The notes: generated by a model not told the origin, from the sequence alone. A DNA stretch of 22,615 nt from B8-G4 sp033720735 (GCA_033720735.1 JAWWBX010000034.1:1-22615); one strand, 5' to 3'. Shown: positions 9,101 through 17,448, counted from the first letter of the stretch. Translations and numbers: made by a program.

Positions 9101-9229
9101 GAAAGTCGCGTATCGATGGGCATCGCGGTGATCGGGGGGCTCATCTTTGCCAGCATCCTCACGCTCTACGTGATACCCGCCACCTATTCCTTTTTCACGA
9201 GCAAGCACGCCAGGATGGAGCGCAAGTAA
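6167..9229 (+). CDS. RND multidrug efflux permease (HAE1/AcrB-like)
   Basis: Inner-membrane proton-driven exporter of the RND superfamily, 1020 residues, close to AcrB in length. The N-terminus (SINRPVLAIVMSIVIVIFG) is the first membrane helix. The sequence then has the two-fold pattern of helix 1, large periplasmic domain, helices 2-6, and the same again. The proton-relay residues are conserved: D400-D401 in TM4 (LVVDDTIVVLENI) and K922 in TM10 (GLVTKNGILIVEFANQ), equivalent to AcrB D407/D408 and K940. These residues and the hydrophobic-efflux signature favour a drug, detergent or lipid exporter over a heavy-metal CusA-type pump, but the substrate is unknown. It is the second gene of the operon, with 3-bp and 5-bp gaps on either side. 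Confidence 0.96.
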   Translation: MSLASVSINRPVLAIVMSIVIVIFGVISFFQLGVREYPAVDPPVITVSTSYVGANASIIETQITEPLEASINGIAGIRNLTSVSNDGRSNITVEFGLETDLEQAANDVRDRVSRAQRNLPPDAEVPTVTKADANSFPIIFLNVDSRQRSLLDLSAYAENVLQERFQTIPGVSEVRVWGSKRYAMRLKMKPERLAAYQLTPLDVLNAVNRDNVELPSGRVEGLNTELTVRTIGRLNTPQQFNDLIVKEEGDVIVRFRDIGTAELAPENERTILKRNGIPMVLVVVNTQPGSNALEISEEFHRRLALIEKDLPEDIELNVSLDSSEYIQKSIREVQQTILIAFLLVVGIIFLFLRDVRTTIIPVITIPISLIGAFSLMYFAGFSINVLTLLGIVLAIGLVVDDTIVVLENIYSKLEAGMPPREAGLAGTKEIFFAVIATTVALVAVFMPVVFLEGLTGRLFREFGVVLAGAVVISSFVALTMTPMLSSRLLKAKSEQKHNWFYRKTEPFFVRLNKAYNWSLEQFMEFRWVAFIIIIGSGWMIYSLFNALPSELAPREDRSRYQIIATGPEGATFEYMDRYVDEIVDTVQTLVPEQDAIISVTSPGFGSGSVNSAFMFGALKDPEERDVTQDEIAQRITPAVMGNTRARAFVAQPESIGSRGLSSLPVQYVILAPELDYLKEVLPTFLEKANDDPTFSFVNVDLKFNKPEITLEIERDKARTLGISVRDVAQTLQLAISGQRFGFFIMDGKQYQIIGQVDRENRDDPFDLRTIYIRNNQGEIIQMDNLVTLEEQSSPPQLYRFNRFVSATVSANLMPGKTVGDGIAAMDRIADEVLDERFQTALAGSSREFQDSSSSLFFAFLFALVLIYLALSAQFESFVDPFTIMLTVPLAIAGALFSLWYFDESLNIFSQIGMIMLIGLVTKNGILIVEFANQRKAQGMSILEAITGAAKARFRPILMTSFSTVLGILPIALALGAGAESRVSMGIAVIGGLIFASILTLYVIPATYSFFTSKHARMERK

Positions 9230-9234
9230 ATACC

Positions 9235-10542
9235 ATGACCATGAAGTACGTTCTCCTCGTCGCCAACCTGCTGATCGCCACCCACTCCGTCGATGCTCAG
9301 GAGTTGTTGTCGTTGCAGGACGCCATTGCCATCGGGTTGCAAAACAGTCACAATATCCGTATCGCTGCCAACGAGCGGGATATTGCTGAAAACAACTTCA
9401 CCAGAGGCAATGCAGGGTTCCTGCCCGTGGTCAGCTGGAACGGCGGCCGCAACTACAGTCGTCAGAATGTCAACCAGGAGTTTATCAATGGTTCGATGAA
9501 CGAGAAGAACGGTGCCACCTCGAATACCTGGTCGACGGGCGTAGACCTGCGCTGGACACTCTTCGACGGGATGCGGATGTTTCGCACCTACGACCGGCTA
9601 GATGCCCTGCGCGGCCTGAGTGCCCTCGACGAGGAACTCCAGATAGAGGACGCCATTTTTGCGATTGCCCTTGCCTACTATGATGTGGTGTTACAGGCGC
9701 AACGCGCCAACGTGTTTGACACTACCCTCCAGTTGTCCGGGCAACGGGTCGCGCTATCGCAGGTTCGCTACGAACTCGGCAAAGCTCCGAAACTTGACTA
9801 TCTGTCGGCAATGGTCGATTACAATACCGATTCATCGGCGCTGGTGGTGCAACAGGAAGCCCTGACCCGCGCAAGACAGAACCTGAACCACGTGATGGGA
9901 CGGGATATCGACACTGAGCTGATCACCGCCACCGAGATCACGCTCGATTCAACCTTGTCGCATGAGGCCATCCTGTCGCGTGCCCTGTCGGCCAACACCG
10001 CTTTGCGCCGGCTTGAACGCAACAGTGCCATCCTGCAACTCGAATCGGAAGAGATCAAGGCCGAGCGTTTGCCATCAGTCGATCTCAACCTCGGATATGC
10101 CTACAACAATCTGAGTTCACAAGCGGGATTTCTTCTGTCAAACCGGACCAATGGCCTTAACTATGGCTTGTCGGCGACCTGGACCCTGTTCAATGGCAAC
10201 GACATCATGCGGAGACAGGAAAATACCCTGATCCTGCTCGACTCAAACCGGGAGCGCATCGCACAACTCAGGTTGCAGATCGAGCGCGACGTCGAGAGCG
10301 CCTGGCTGGATTACGAGAATAGTCAGAAACTCGAGAACCTGGAGCGTGCAAGCCTGGAAGTGGCCCTGGAAACTGCGGCCATTGCCCGTGACCGCTACAA
10401 CCTCGGCAAGGCGACATTTCTCGAGCTGCGGGAGGCGCAGGTCAATACGGTTCGCGTCGCATCCCGCCTGTTCGATGCCCAATACAACATGAAGGTCGCC
10501 GAGCTGGAATTGCTGCGTCTGAGCGGATCGATCATACAATGA
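9235..10542 (+). CDS. TolC-like outer-membrane efflux channel
   Basis: Outer-membrane factor of the RND pump, 435 residues, normal for the family. A signal peptide ends at about VDAQ (residue 22), and the mature start ELLSLQDAIAIGLQNSHNI is the typical first OEP helix. Two related OEP repeats follow, each with long helices and barrel strands (for example TWSTGVDLRWTLFDG and GLSATWTLFNGND); the second half ends with RYNLGKATFLELREAQ. ATG codons at 9235 and 9241 are both possible; 9235 is 5 bp after the permease stop. This completes a full adaptor-permease-channel set, so the operon could work without a channel encoded elsewhere. Confidence 0.94.
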   Translation: MTMKYVLLVANLLIATHSVDAQELLSLQDAIAIGLQNSHNIRIAANERDIAENNFTRGNAGFLPVVSWNGGRNYSRQNVNQEFINGSMNEKNGATSNTWSTGVDLRWTLFDGMRMFRTYDRLDALRGLSALDEELQIEDAIFAIALAYYDVVLQAQRANVFDTTLQLSGQRVALSQVRYELGKAPKLDYLSAMVDYNTDSSALVVQQEALTRARQNLNHVMGRDIDTELITATEITLDSTLSHEAILSRALSANTALRRLERNSAILQLESEEIKAERLPSVDLNLGYAYNNLSSQAGFLLSNRTNGLNYGLSATWTLFNGNDIMRRQENTLILLDSNRERIAQLRLQIERDVESAWLDYENSQKLENLERASLEVALETAAIARDRYNLGKATFLELREAQVNTVRVASRLFDAQYNMKVAELELLRLSGSIIQ

Positions 10543-10633
10543 TGCCATGACCGGGGCGGGTTTGCAGCCCAATTTTGTAGATTGTGGCACCTGCCGGTGA
10601 AGACCAATTTTTCAACACGCTGAACACATCGCA

Positions 10634-12247
10634 ATGGACCTTTTCTCCTCTCTGGACATTGTCGTTTTTATCGGTTACCTGTGCATCATGATCGGTCTCG
10701 GGATCTACTTGTCCCGTCGCGGAGGCAAGCAATCGACCAAGGACTACTTTCTGGCCAGCAAGGCCCTGCCATGGTGGGCTGTGGGCGGGTCGCTGATCGC
10801 GTCCAACATCTCGGCTGAGCAGTTTATCGGGATGTCGGGCAGCGGGTACGTGGTCGGATTGGCAATCGCCTCGTACGAACTCATGGCTGCCGCCACCCTG
10901 ATCCTGGTCGCCAAGTTCTTCTTGCCGGTTTTTCTGGAAAAGGGGATCTATACGATGCCTCAGTTCCTCGAAGAGCGCTTCGACAAGCGCGTACGCACCG
11001 GCCTGGCGATCTTCTGGGTCCTGCTCTTTGTCTTCGTCAATATCACTTCGGTCCTGTATCTCGGCGGGCTGGCCATCCAGAGCATCGTGGGCATCGACCT
11101 GATCTGGGGCGTGCTCGGGTTGGCCCTGTACGCGGCTACCTTTTCGATCTTCGGCGGTCTGAAAGCAGTGGTGTGGACAGACGTGGTCCAGGTGGTGGTG
11201 CTGATCTTCGGAGGGCTCCTGGCCAGCATCCTGGTACTGGAGGCGCTGGGTGGCGGATTTTTCAGCGGACTGGAGGCGCTGATCGATCGTGCCCCGGAGA
11301 AGTTTGACATGATCCTTGACAAGTCCAATCCCGAATACATCAATCTGCCGGGCATCAGTGTACTGATCGGCGGCATGTGGATCGCCAATATCTACTACTG
11401 GGGAACCAACCAGTACATTATCCAGCGCGCCCTGGCGGCCAAGAGCCTCAAGGAAGCACAGTTGGGCACCGTCTTCGCTGCGTTTCTCAAGGTCCTGCTG
11501 CCACTGATCGTGGTCATCCCGGGTATCGCCGCATTCGTACTGGGTGCAGACATTGCCAAACCTGATGAAGCCTACCCCTGGGTACTGAACAACTATGTCA
11601 CTGTCGGGTTCAAGGGGCTGGCCTTTGCCGCGCTGATCGCAGCCATTGGCTCGTCACTCAGCTCGATGGTCAACAGCGCCTCGACCATCTTCACGCTGGA
11701 CATCTACAAAAGCTTTGTGATGAAGTCCGACAAGTCGGTGCACGTGGCGAGTGCAGAAGAAACCGGTTCGGATGCATTGACCGATCAGGAGGACAGGACC
11801 CTGGTGCGGGTGGGCAAGGTCGCCGCGGCCCTCTCACTGGCGACCGGCATCCTCGTTGCTCCTTTGCTCGGCAACCTTGACCAGGCCTTCCAGTACATTC
11901 AGGAGTATACCGGCTTTATCAGTCCGGGCATCGTCGCCATTTTCATCTTTGGCATGTTCTGGAAGCGGACCTCGGCCGATGCCGCTTTCTGGGTCGTGGT
12001 GCTCTCGATTCCGCTTTCGGCCGGCATCAAATTCATGGCACCTGAGTTTCCGTTCCTCGACCGGATGGGTCTGAGTTTTGTCATCCTGAGCGTCCTTTTG
12101 ATTGTCATCTCTCTCATGGGTAATAGAGGCACAGATCCCCGCGCCTTGTCACTGCGGCCAGGGTTGTTTAAAACCAGTACCACTTTCAATCTCATGTCAG
12201 TGGTCATCGTGGGGTTGCTGGCTGTGATTTATGCCCTATTTTGGTAG
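10634..12247 (+). CDS. Sodium:solute symporter (SSS family, SglT-like)
   Basis: Inner-membrane sodium-coupled transporter of the SSS (SGLT) family, 537 residues, with about 13-14 hydrophobic helices spread over the whole length. SNISAEQFIGMSGSGYVVG (from residue 57) matches the family's unwound first core helix, and SSLSS at 340-344 is the TM8 motif that holds the sodium in vSGLT. IFGGLKAVVWTDVVQ is also characteristic. The closest characterised types are sodium/sugar symporters, so a sugar or similar small polar solute is the likely cargo, but specificity is inferred. It lies 91 bp after the efflux operon, so it probably has its own promoter, although I found only a weak candidate. It is 18 bp before the DUF5916 gene and probably co-transcribed with it. 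Confidence 0.92.
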   Translation: MDLFSSLDIVVFIGYLCIMIGLGIYLSRRGGKQSTKDYFLASKALPWWAVGGSLIASNISAEQFIGMSGSGYVVGLAIASYELMAAATLILVAKFFLPVFLEKGIYTMPQFLEERFDKRVRTGLAIFWVLLFVFVNITSVLYLGGLAIQSIVGIDLIWGVLGLALYAATFSIFGGLKAVVWTDVVQVVVLIFGGLLASILVLEALGGGFFSGLEALIDRAPEKFDMILDKSNPEYINLPGISVLIGGMWIANIYYWGTNQYIIQRALAAKSLKEAQLGTVFAAFLKVLLPLIVVIPGIAAFVLGADIAKPDEAYPWVLNNYVTVGFKGLAFAALIAAIGSSLSSMVNSASTIFTLDIYKSFVMKSDKSVHVASAEETGSDALTDQEDRTLVRVGKVAAALSLATGILVAPLLGNLDQAFQYIQEYTGFISPGIVAIFIFGMFWKRTSADAAFWVVVLSIPLSAGIKFMAPEFPFLDRMGLSFVILSVLLIVISLMGNRGTDPRALSLRPGLFKTSTTFNLMSVVIVGLLAVIYALFW

Positions 12248-12265
12248 GGTACGCCAGACGATACC

Positions 12266-14458
12266 ATGCATTTACTCAACCGGAACATCAGCATCGCACA
12301 GTTTGCAGTAGTGTTGTTGTGCATCCCGGTCGCCCACGGGCTCTCCACACCACCCGACAACGGAGAACCGGTCGTCACAGCCGGTACCATCATTGACCCG
12401 ATCCGCATCGACGGGATCCTGGACGAACAGTCGTGGCAGACCTCCGTTGCCATAGACAACCTCACCACCACAGAGCCCGTTGAAGGCGGCATTCCAAGTG
12501 GTCGGACCATTTTCAGAGTGATTGCCGGACCCAGGGCGCTGGTGATCGGTGTGGATTGTCATTATGATGTCCCGGCAAACATTGTCAGTTTTTCCAAGCT
12601 CAGGGACGTTAGTTTGCGCGATGAGGACCACGTCCGTATCGTCATTGATGCGTTTCTCGACGGGCAATCAGGCTACATTTTTGGTGTGAATGCCAGTGGT
12701 GCCCGCTACGATGCCCTGGTGTCCAATCGTGGCGAATCGGAAAACAGTGAATGGGATGCCGTGTGGAATGCAGCCACTCAGCGCCACGCGACCGGCTGGT
12801 CAGTGGAGATCGAGATCCCGATCCAGAGCATCAGTTTTGATAAGTCACTTGACCGCTGGGCCTTTAATCTTGAACGGCGCATTCAGAGCAACCAGGAAAC
12901 GATCCGTTGGGCCAATGCCAAAGTGGACCAGTGGTTTATCCAGACGAGCAGAGCGGGCTTCATTACAGGATTGCCAGAGTTTGACTACGGACTTGGGCTC
13001 AACATCCGTCCGTCGGTTGTCGTCAGCGGCAGCCGCGAGGCGCCATCTCCCAGTCACTGGACCGTCGATCCGGCACTGGATATCGGCCAGCGCATCGGTC
13101 CGAATATCCAGGCGCATGTGACGGTCAATACCGACTTCGCAGAAACCGAGGTCGACTCCCGCCGGACCAATCTGACCAGGTTCCCATTGTTCTTTCCTGA
13201 AAAGCGCACCTTTTTCCTGGAAGGTGCTGACATCTTTGAGTTTGGTTTCGGGTTGGGTGGTCGTTCGCGGCAACTCGTCCCCTTCTTCAGCAGGCGCATC
13301 GGCTTGTTCGAAGGGGAGCAGATCCCGATCGCCGCCGGGGCCAAGATCAATGGCCGGATCGGTGATACCGGATTTGGCGGACTGGCAGTCCACAGCCGGG
13401 CCCACCAGGGAGCCGAGTTCGACTTGCCAGCATCGACGATGGGTGTGTTCAGGGTGCGCCAGAATGTATTGGCGGAGTCGTCGGCAGGGGTGATTGCCAT
13501 GTTTGGCGATCCCCAGGGCAGACCGGGCAGCTTCACCGGTGGTGGCGACTTTACCTTTCAGACGACACGACTGGCAGGCGACAAGAACTTCATTGCGGGA
13601 GTATGGGGGCTGCAGACCCAGCGACAGGACCTTGCCACCAGTGAGCATGCCTACGGCCTGAAGGTGGATTACCCCAACGATCTGTGGGACCTGTCGCTGA
13701 CCTACATGCGCATTGGTGACGAGTTTGACCCATCGCTGGGGTTTGTGCCGCGTCACGGTATTCATTTCTACCGGATCGGTGCAACCTATGCACCCCGCCC
13801 CTCCTGGAAGTGGCTGCGCCAGATGCGCAACCAGCTGTTCCTGACCCTCTATACCGATCTGGCCGGCCAATGGGAGTCGTACAGCATCTTCACCGCACCG
13901 CTCAACTGGCGCTTTGAGAGTGGTGACCGGTTCGAATTCAAGTTTAACCCCAAAGGCGAGCGGTTGGTCGAGGGGTTTGAGATCGCCGACGGGGTGATGA
14001 TCGATCCCGGGAAGTATCACTTTATCCGCTACAGTTTTGAGGCAGATCTCGCTGCCAAGCGCAGGCTGAATGGACGACTGGAGTGGTCATTCGGTCCCTT
14101 TTATGACGGCAACCTGCATGAGCTACGCGCTGATCTCAACTGGAATGTTTCGGCTCTGCTCACGTTTGAGTTCTCGGCGGAGCACAATACCGGCGACCTG
14201 CCCGGAGGTCAATTTGACCAAACGCTGCTGGGCACCAGGGTGCGCTTTAACGTAACACCCGATCTGCAGCTCAACAGTTTCATCCAATACGACACCGAGA
14301 GCCGCGAAATGGGCATCAATGCCCGCTTGCACTGGATCTACCATCCGCAGGGAGATGTGTTTGTCGTGTACAACCACAACACCTTCTACTCGCCATCCGA
14401 GGCGATGTTTTTGGGCAACCAGCTGCTGGTCAAGGTCAGGTATAACTTCCGGGCGTAG
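12266..14458 (+). CDS. Outer-membrane DUF5916 protein with N-terminal CBM9-like domain
   Basis: Predicted outer-membrane protein of 730 residues. A signal peptide (about 1-26) is followed by a family 9 carbohydrate-binding-like domain (about 36-215). That domain starts with IRIDGILDEQSWQ and contains GVNASGARYDAL and WSVEIEIPIQSISF. From about residue 230 comes the DUF5916 region, with the conserved block LFFPEKRTFFLEGADIFEFG and then alternating strands that look like a beta-barrel, ending VKVRYNFRA. This architecture is widespread in Bacteroidota but its role is unproven. The 18-bp gap after the symporter suggests the pair handles the same solute across the outer and inner membranes, which is inference from position only. 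Confidence 0.85.
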   Translation: MHLLNRNISIAQFAVVLLCIPVAHGLSTPPDNGEPVVTAGTIIDPIRIDGILDEQSWQTSVAIDNLTTTEPVEGGIPSGRTIFRVIAGPRALVIGVDCHYDVPANIVSFSKLRDVSLRDEDHVRIVIDAFLDGQSGYIFGVNASGARYDALVSNRGESENSEWDAVWNAATQRHATGWSVEIEIPIQSISFDKSLDRWAFNLERRIQSNQETIRWANAKVDQWFIQTSRAGFITGLPEFDYGLGLNIRPSVVVSGSREAPSPSHWTVDPALDIGQRIGPNIQAHVTVNTDFAETEVDSRRTNLTRFPLFFPEKRTFFLEGADIFEFGFGLGGRSRQLVPFFSRRIGLFEGEQIPIAAGAKINGRIGDTGFGGLAVHSRAHQGAEFDLPASTMGVFRVRQNVLAESSAGVIAMFGDPQGRPGSFTGGGDFTFQTTRLAGDKNFIAGVWGLQTQRQDLATSEHAYGLKVDYPNDLWDLSLTYMRIGDEFDPSLGFVPRHGIHFYRIGATYAPRPSWKWLRQMRNQLFLTLYTDLAGQWESYSIFTAPLNWRFESGDRFEFKFNPKGERLVEGFEIADGVMIDPGKYHFIRYSFEADLAAKRRLNGRLEWSFGPFYDGNLHELRADLNWNVSALLTFEFSAEHNTGDLPGGQFDQTLLGTRVRFNVTPDLQLNSFIQYDTESREMGINARLHWIYHPQGDVFVVYNHNTFYSPSEAMFLGNQLLVKVRYNFRA

Positions 14459-14506
14459 CCACAGGCACTTTCTTAATGACACACCTGATTCTGTGCCAAT
14501 CTCTTG

Positions 14507-14579
14507 CCCCGCGCTTCAGCGCGGGGTTCGTGTGCAAAATCTAAGGGGTTTTAACCCCGCACCTCTTGGGCTAAAGCCC
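14507..14579. repeat. Cluster of three short palindromes between converging genes
   Basis: The 185-bp gap between converging genes contains three perfect inverted repeats in 73 bp. CCCCGCGC-TTCA-GCGCGGGG (14507-14526) has an 8-bp stem. GGGGTT-TT-AACCCC (14545-14558) and GGGCT-AA-AGCCC (14568-14579) follow. The first is strong enough to work as a bidirectional terminator hairpin, but no T-run follows. A serial array of GC palindromes with TTCA, TTTTAA and CTAAAG centres looks more like a REP-type dispersed repeat. The rest of the gap shows nothing recognisable. Confidence 0.55.
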
Positions 14580-14643
14580 GTCAGTCCTGAACTTCAACAC
14601 CCAGAAGGCCGTGGGCAAGAAATCCTTCCTGTGCATGCCACGT

Positions 14644-15174
14644 TCATCGCCGATGAAACTGCACGGCAGGCACCTCCCACGAGGCGGGATCACCCAGAAT
14701 ATTGCGCCGGGTACTGACGATCTCAAGGCGTTGGGGGATGACCTTGATCAGGATATAGCTGCTCCGGCCTTCGGGATAAAAACTCTTCCATTCATCTTTC
14801 CAGTAGCGTCGTTCGAGGGCAGCATCGTCGACCACCGTTGCGCGGCCCTTGATCACGACATACCCGGGGTCAGCGGGATCAAACCAATGCAAGGTCACCC
14901 GAGGATTGGCCCGGATCTGCGCCACCTTGCGGCTTTGCCGGTTGGTCCCAAGCCAGATCGTGAAGGTGCTGTCCGGAGGGAATGGGTCCATGGTTCTCGC
15001 GTCAGCCGTACCGTCCGCAGCTTGCGTGATGAGCGTGCAGTAGCGGATATCGATAATCATCCCGCGGGCTGCCGACAATAAAGCACTGTCCTGAGAAGTC
15101 TGGGCCTTTACGGGTGACGCACCATACACTGACATGGCGCTGATCATAACCAGGGGCAAGGTAAAACGCAGCAT
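14644..15174 (-). CDS. Pyridoxamine 5'-phosphate oxidase-like (split-barrel) protein with signal peptide
   Basis: A 176-residue protein of the PNPOx-like flavin-binding split-barrel family. The pattern FTIWLGTNRQSRKVAQIRAN, then PRVTLHWFDP and GYVVIKGRATVVDD, is typical of the 'general stress protein 26' branch. Most relatives are cytoplasmic FMN or F420 binders. Here an extra N-terminus of about 24 residues, with a basic start, a hydrophobic core and PVKAQ before the mature part, reads as a Sec signal peptide, which points to the periplasm. The ATG at 15174 is the only start that keeps it. The gene lies 63 bp downstream of the M13 peptidase on the same strand and may share its transcript. 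Substrate and cofactor cannot be assigned. Confidence 0.8.
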   Translation of the reverse strand: MLRFTLPLVMISAMSVYGASPVKAQTSQDSALLSAARGMIIDIRYCTLITQAADGTADARTMDPFPPDSTFTIWLGTNRQSRKVAQIRANPRVTLHWFDPADPGYVVIKGRATVVDDAALERRYWKDEWKSFYPEGRSSYILIKVIPQRLEIVSTRRNILGDPASWEVPAVQFHRR

Positions 15175-15237
15175 TCTCTAAAGGTACATCAGGCCAGATT
15201 CGTAATGATGCCCGGTGCAAACGGGCCAAACGGCCGT

Positions 15238-17292
15238 TTACCAGATCTTCACCCGCTCTTCCGGAGGCAAGTAAAGCTGATCGCCGGGTTGCACATCGAA
15301 CGCGGTATAGAACTCAGGGATGTTCCGCACGACTCCATTGACACGGAAAGGCGCCGGGGAATGCGGATCGGTATTGACCTGGGTCCTTAACGCCTCATCA
15401 CGGGATTTGCTCCGCCATGATTGGGCCCACCCCAGAAACACACGCTGAATACCGGTAAACCCGTCCATGACCGGGGCTTCCTTTCCTTCCAGGCTCATCT
15501 GGTATGCTTTGAGTGCAATGCTGAGTCCGCCCAGGTCACCGATGTTCTCACCAAGCGTGAACTCACCATTGACATACAATCCTTCCAACACCTCAAACTG
15601 ATTGTACTGCTCGACGAGTAAGGCAGTGCGCTTCTTGAACTCTTCCCGGTCCTGATTGGTCCACCAGTTGCGGAGTGCACCATCGCCATCGAACGTGCTG
15701 CCTTGATCATCAAAACCATGGCCGATCTCGTGGCCGATCACCGCTCCGATCGCTCCGTAATTGACCGCATCATCGGCGTTCATGTCGAAGAACGGCGGTT
15801 GCAGGATCGCAGCCGGAAAGACGATCTCATTGAAGGTGGGATTGTAGTATGCATTGACGGTCTGGGGTGTCATGCCCCACTCGGTCTTGTCCATCGGACC
15901 ACCCAGCTTGTTGATGTTGCGCTCGTATTCTGCCAATTCGGCGCGACGCAGGTTGCCAAACAGATCGTCCGGTTTGATCTCAACGGCGGAATAATCGCGC
16001 CACTTGTCGGGGTATCCGATCTTGGGGGTGAACTTGCGCAACTTGTCCAATGCCTGCTGCCGCGTCTCCTCACCCATCCATGCGAGTTCCCTGATGCTGG
16101 CTTCATATGCCTTGAGGAGATGGTCGACCATCTCGTACATCCGTTCCTTTGCTTCAGGCGGAAAGTGCTTTTTCACATACACCTTACCGACGAGTTCACC
16201 CAGGTTACCATTGACAATATTGACGGCACGCCGCCACTGTGGGAGCTGCTCTTCGGTACCATTCAACACGGTACCGTAAAACGCGAAGTTCTGTTCGTCA
16301 AATTCCTCGGAAAGCTGACTGGCCGCATCGTTGAGCACCGACCATTTGAGATACACTTTCCAGGTATCCATATCGGTACCGGGAATGATCTCCTGCAGCG
16401 AACGCGTATAGTCCAGCTGGGTAATGACCAGTTCTTCCACGTCTCCGGCACCAGCTTCGCTGAGCATGACCTCCCAGTCATAACCCGGCAAAACGGCATC
16501 AAGTGAGTCGGTCGGCACCGCATTGTACAGCCGCATCATGTCACGGGTCTCTTCCTTCCGCATATGTTGGCGGGCGATACGGGTCTCAAGGGCCATGATC
16601 ACCTCCGCCTTCTGCCTGGTGTCGCGCATGCCTGCGAGGGCGAGCATCTTGTCGATGTGTTCGACATACTCCTTGCGGATCTCCGGGAAATTCCCATCGT
16701 TGCTGAGATAGTACTCCCGATCGGGCAGACCCAACCCCGCCTGCCAGCTGTAAAGAGCGTAGCGATCGGGCTGTTTCAAATCAGGAAAGACAAAGAGGTT
16801 CAACGGCGTTCCGTACCCCAGTTTGTTAGCATACGCGAAATACTTCGGAAGATCATTGTGAGATTGCAGTGCATCAATGCGGGCAAATTCACTTGCTAAC
16901 GGACTGATCCCCAACGCATTCCGTTTTTCCATATCCATGTAGGAGGCGTACAGGTCGCCGACCTTTTGTTCGTCCGTATCCGGCTGATTTTCGGCTGAGG
17001 CCGACTCTTCAATGATCCGTTTGACATCCTCCTGGGACTTCTCATGGACCATCATGCCGATCCCATAGCTCGATTTGTCGGCCGGGATCTCCGTGTTCCT
17101 GATCCACGTGCCATTCACATACATGTGAAAGTCGTCCCCGGGTCGCACCGTGGTGTCCATATGCTGAAGGAGCAGTCCGGAATGGTAGGTGGGCTCTTCC
17201 GATGCTGGCGTTTCGGGCTCGGATGTACAACCCGGCACCAGACAAGCACTGGTCACTACCATGAGACACAGGTAAGTTTGCTGCAGTGTCAT
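15238..17292 (-). CDS. M13 family zinc metallopeptidase (neprilysin/PepO-like lipoprotein)
   Basis: Predicted zinc endopeptidase of 684 residues, the usual M13 length, which cleaves oligopeptides outside the cytoplasm. The N-terminus is a lipoprotein signal with C22 after VPG, so it is probably tethered to a membrane. The N-terminal M13 domain starts around DTTVRPGDDFHMYVNGTWI. The catalytic motif is HEIGH at 521-525, with E582 as third zinc ligand in GENIGDLGG and D586 after it. The C-terminal end QVNTDPHSPAPFRVNGVVRN is a family signature for substrate binding. All catalytic residues are intact. A 16-bp palindrome lies 28 bp upstream of the ATG and could be an operator or overlap the promoter. 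The next gene on this strand is the exported PNPOx-like protein. Confidence 0.94.
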   Translation of the reverse strand: MTLQQTYLCLMVVTSACLVPGCTSEPETPASEEPTYHSGLLLQHMDTTVRPGDDFHMYVNGTWIRNTEIPADKSSYGIGMMVHEKSQEDVKRIIEESASAENQPDTDEQKVGDLYASYMDMEKRNALGISPLASEFARIDALQSHNDLPKYFAYANKLGYGTPLNLFVFPDLKQPDRYALYSWQAGLGLPDREYYLSNDGNFPEIRKEYVEHIDKMLALAGMRDTRQKAEVIMALETRIARQHMRKEETRDMMRLYNAVPTDSLDAVLPGYDWEVMLSEAGAGDVEELVITQLDYTRSLQEIIPGTDMDTWKVYLKWSVLNDAASQLSEEFDEQNFAFYGTVLNGTEEQLPQWRRAVNIVNGNLGELVGKVYVKKHFPPEAKERMYEMVDHLLKAYEASIRELAWMGEETRQQALDKLRKFTPKIGYPDKWRDYSAVEIKPDDLFGNLRRAELAEYERNINKLGGPMDKTEWGMTPQTVNAYYNPTFNEIVFPAAILQPPFFDMNADDAVNYGAIGAVIGHEIGHGFDDQGSTFDGDGALRNWWTNQDREEFKKRTALLVEQYNQFEVLEGLYVNGEFTLGENIGDLGGLSIALKAYQMSLEGKEAPVMDGFTGIQRVFLGWAQSWRSKSRDEALRTQVNTDPHSPAPFRVNGVVRNIPEFYTAFDVQPGDQLYLPPEERVKIW

Positions 17293-17320
17293 GATTCAGG
17301 ATTTGGTTGAGCGATTGAGG

Positions 17321-17336
17321 GTCGTATAGATACGAC
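17321..17336. promoter_or_regulatory. 16-bp perfect palindrome upstream of the M13 peptidase
   Basis: GTCGTAT-AG-ATACGAC is a perfect inverted repeat with 7-bp arms, centred about 36 bp upstream of the peptidase ATG and about 155 bp upstream of the divergent DinB gene. Size and position suit a dimeric regulator's operator or the promoter region itself. The rest of the 191-bp divergent gap shows only the -7 box at 17449-17456. No regulator gene lies in the window. Confidence 0.35.
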
Positions 17337-17448
17337 ATTTTCCAAACGATACCGGGGGCCATTCGATCATGACTCTCCCATTGACCGTCGATCGCTGTAT
17401 TCCCTCTACCAGTGATTCCGGGCGCCCTGATTATTGAAGTGTGTTCGT

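Noticed and set aside
10561..10584. TTTG followed by TAGATTGT upstream of the symporter
   Set aside because: Only 13 bp between the elements and two mismatches in the -7 box; too weak to call a promoter.
12845..14020. Minus-strand open frame of 391 codons
   Set aside because: Shadow of the DUF5916 gene; no signal, motif or start context.
15179..15186. TACCTTTA (minus strand), a good -7 match just before the PNPOx-like start
   Set aside because: It lies only 4 bp from the ATG, so the transcript would start at or inside the gene; no TTTG is found at proper spacing. A leaderless message is possible but unsupported.
15228..15239. AAACGGCCGTTT palindrome at the M13 peptidase stop codon
   Set aside because: No loop as a perfect palindrome, only a bulged hairpin with upstream bases, and no T-run; not enough to call a terminator.
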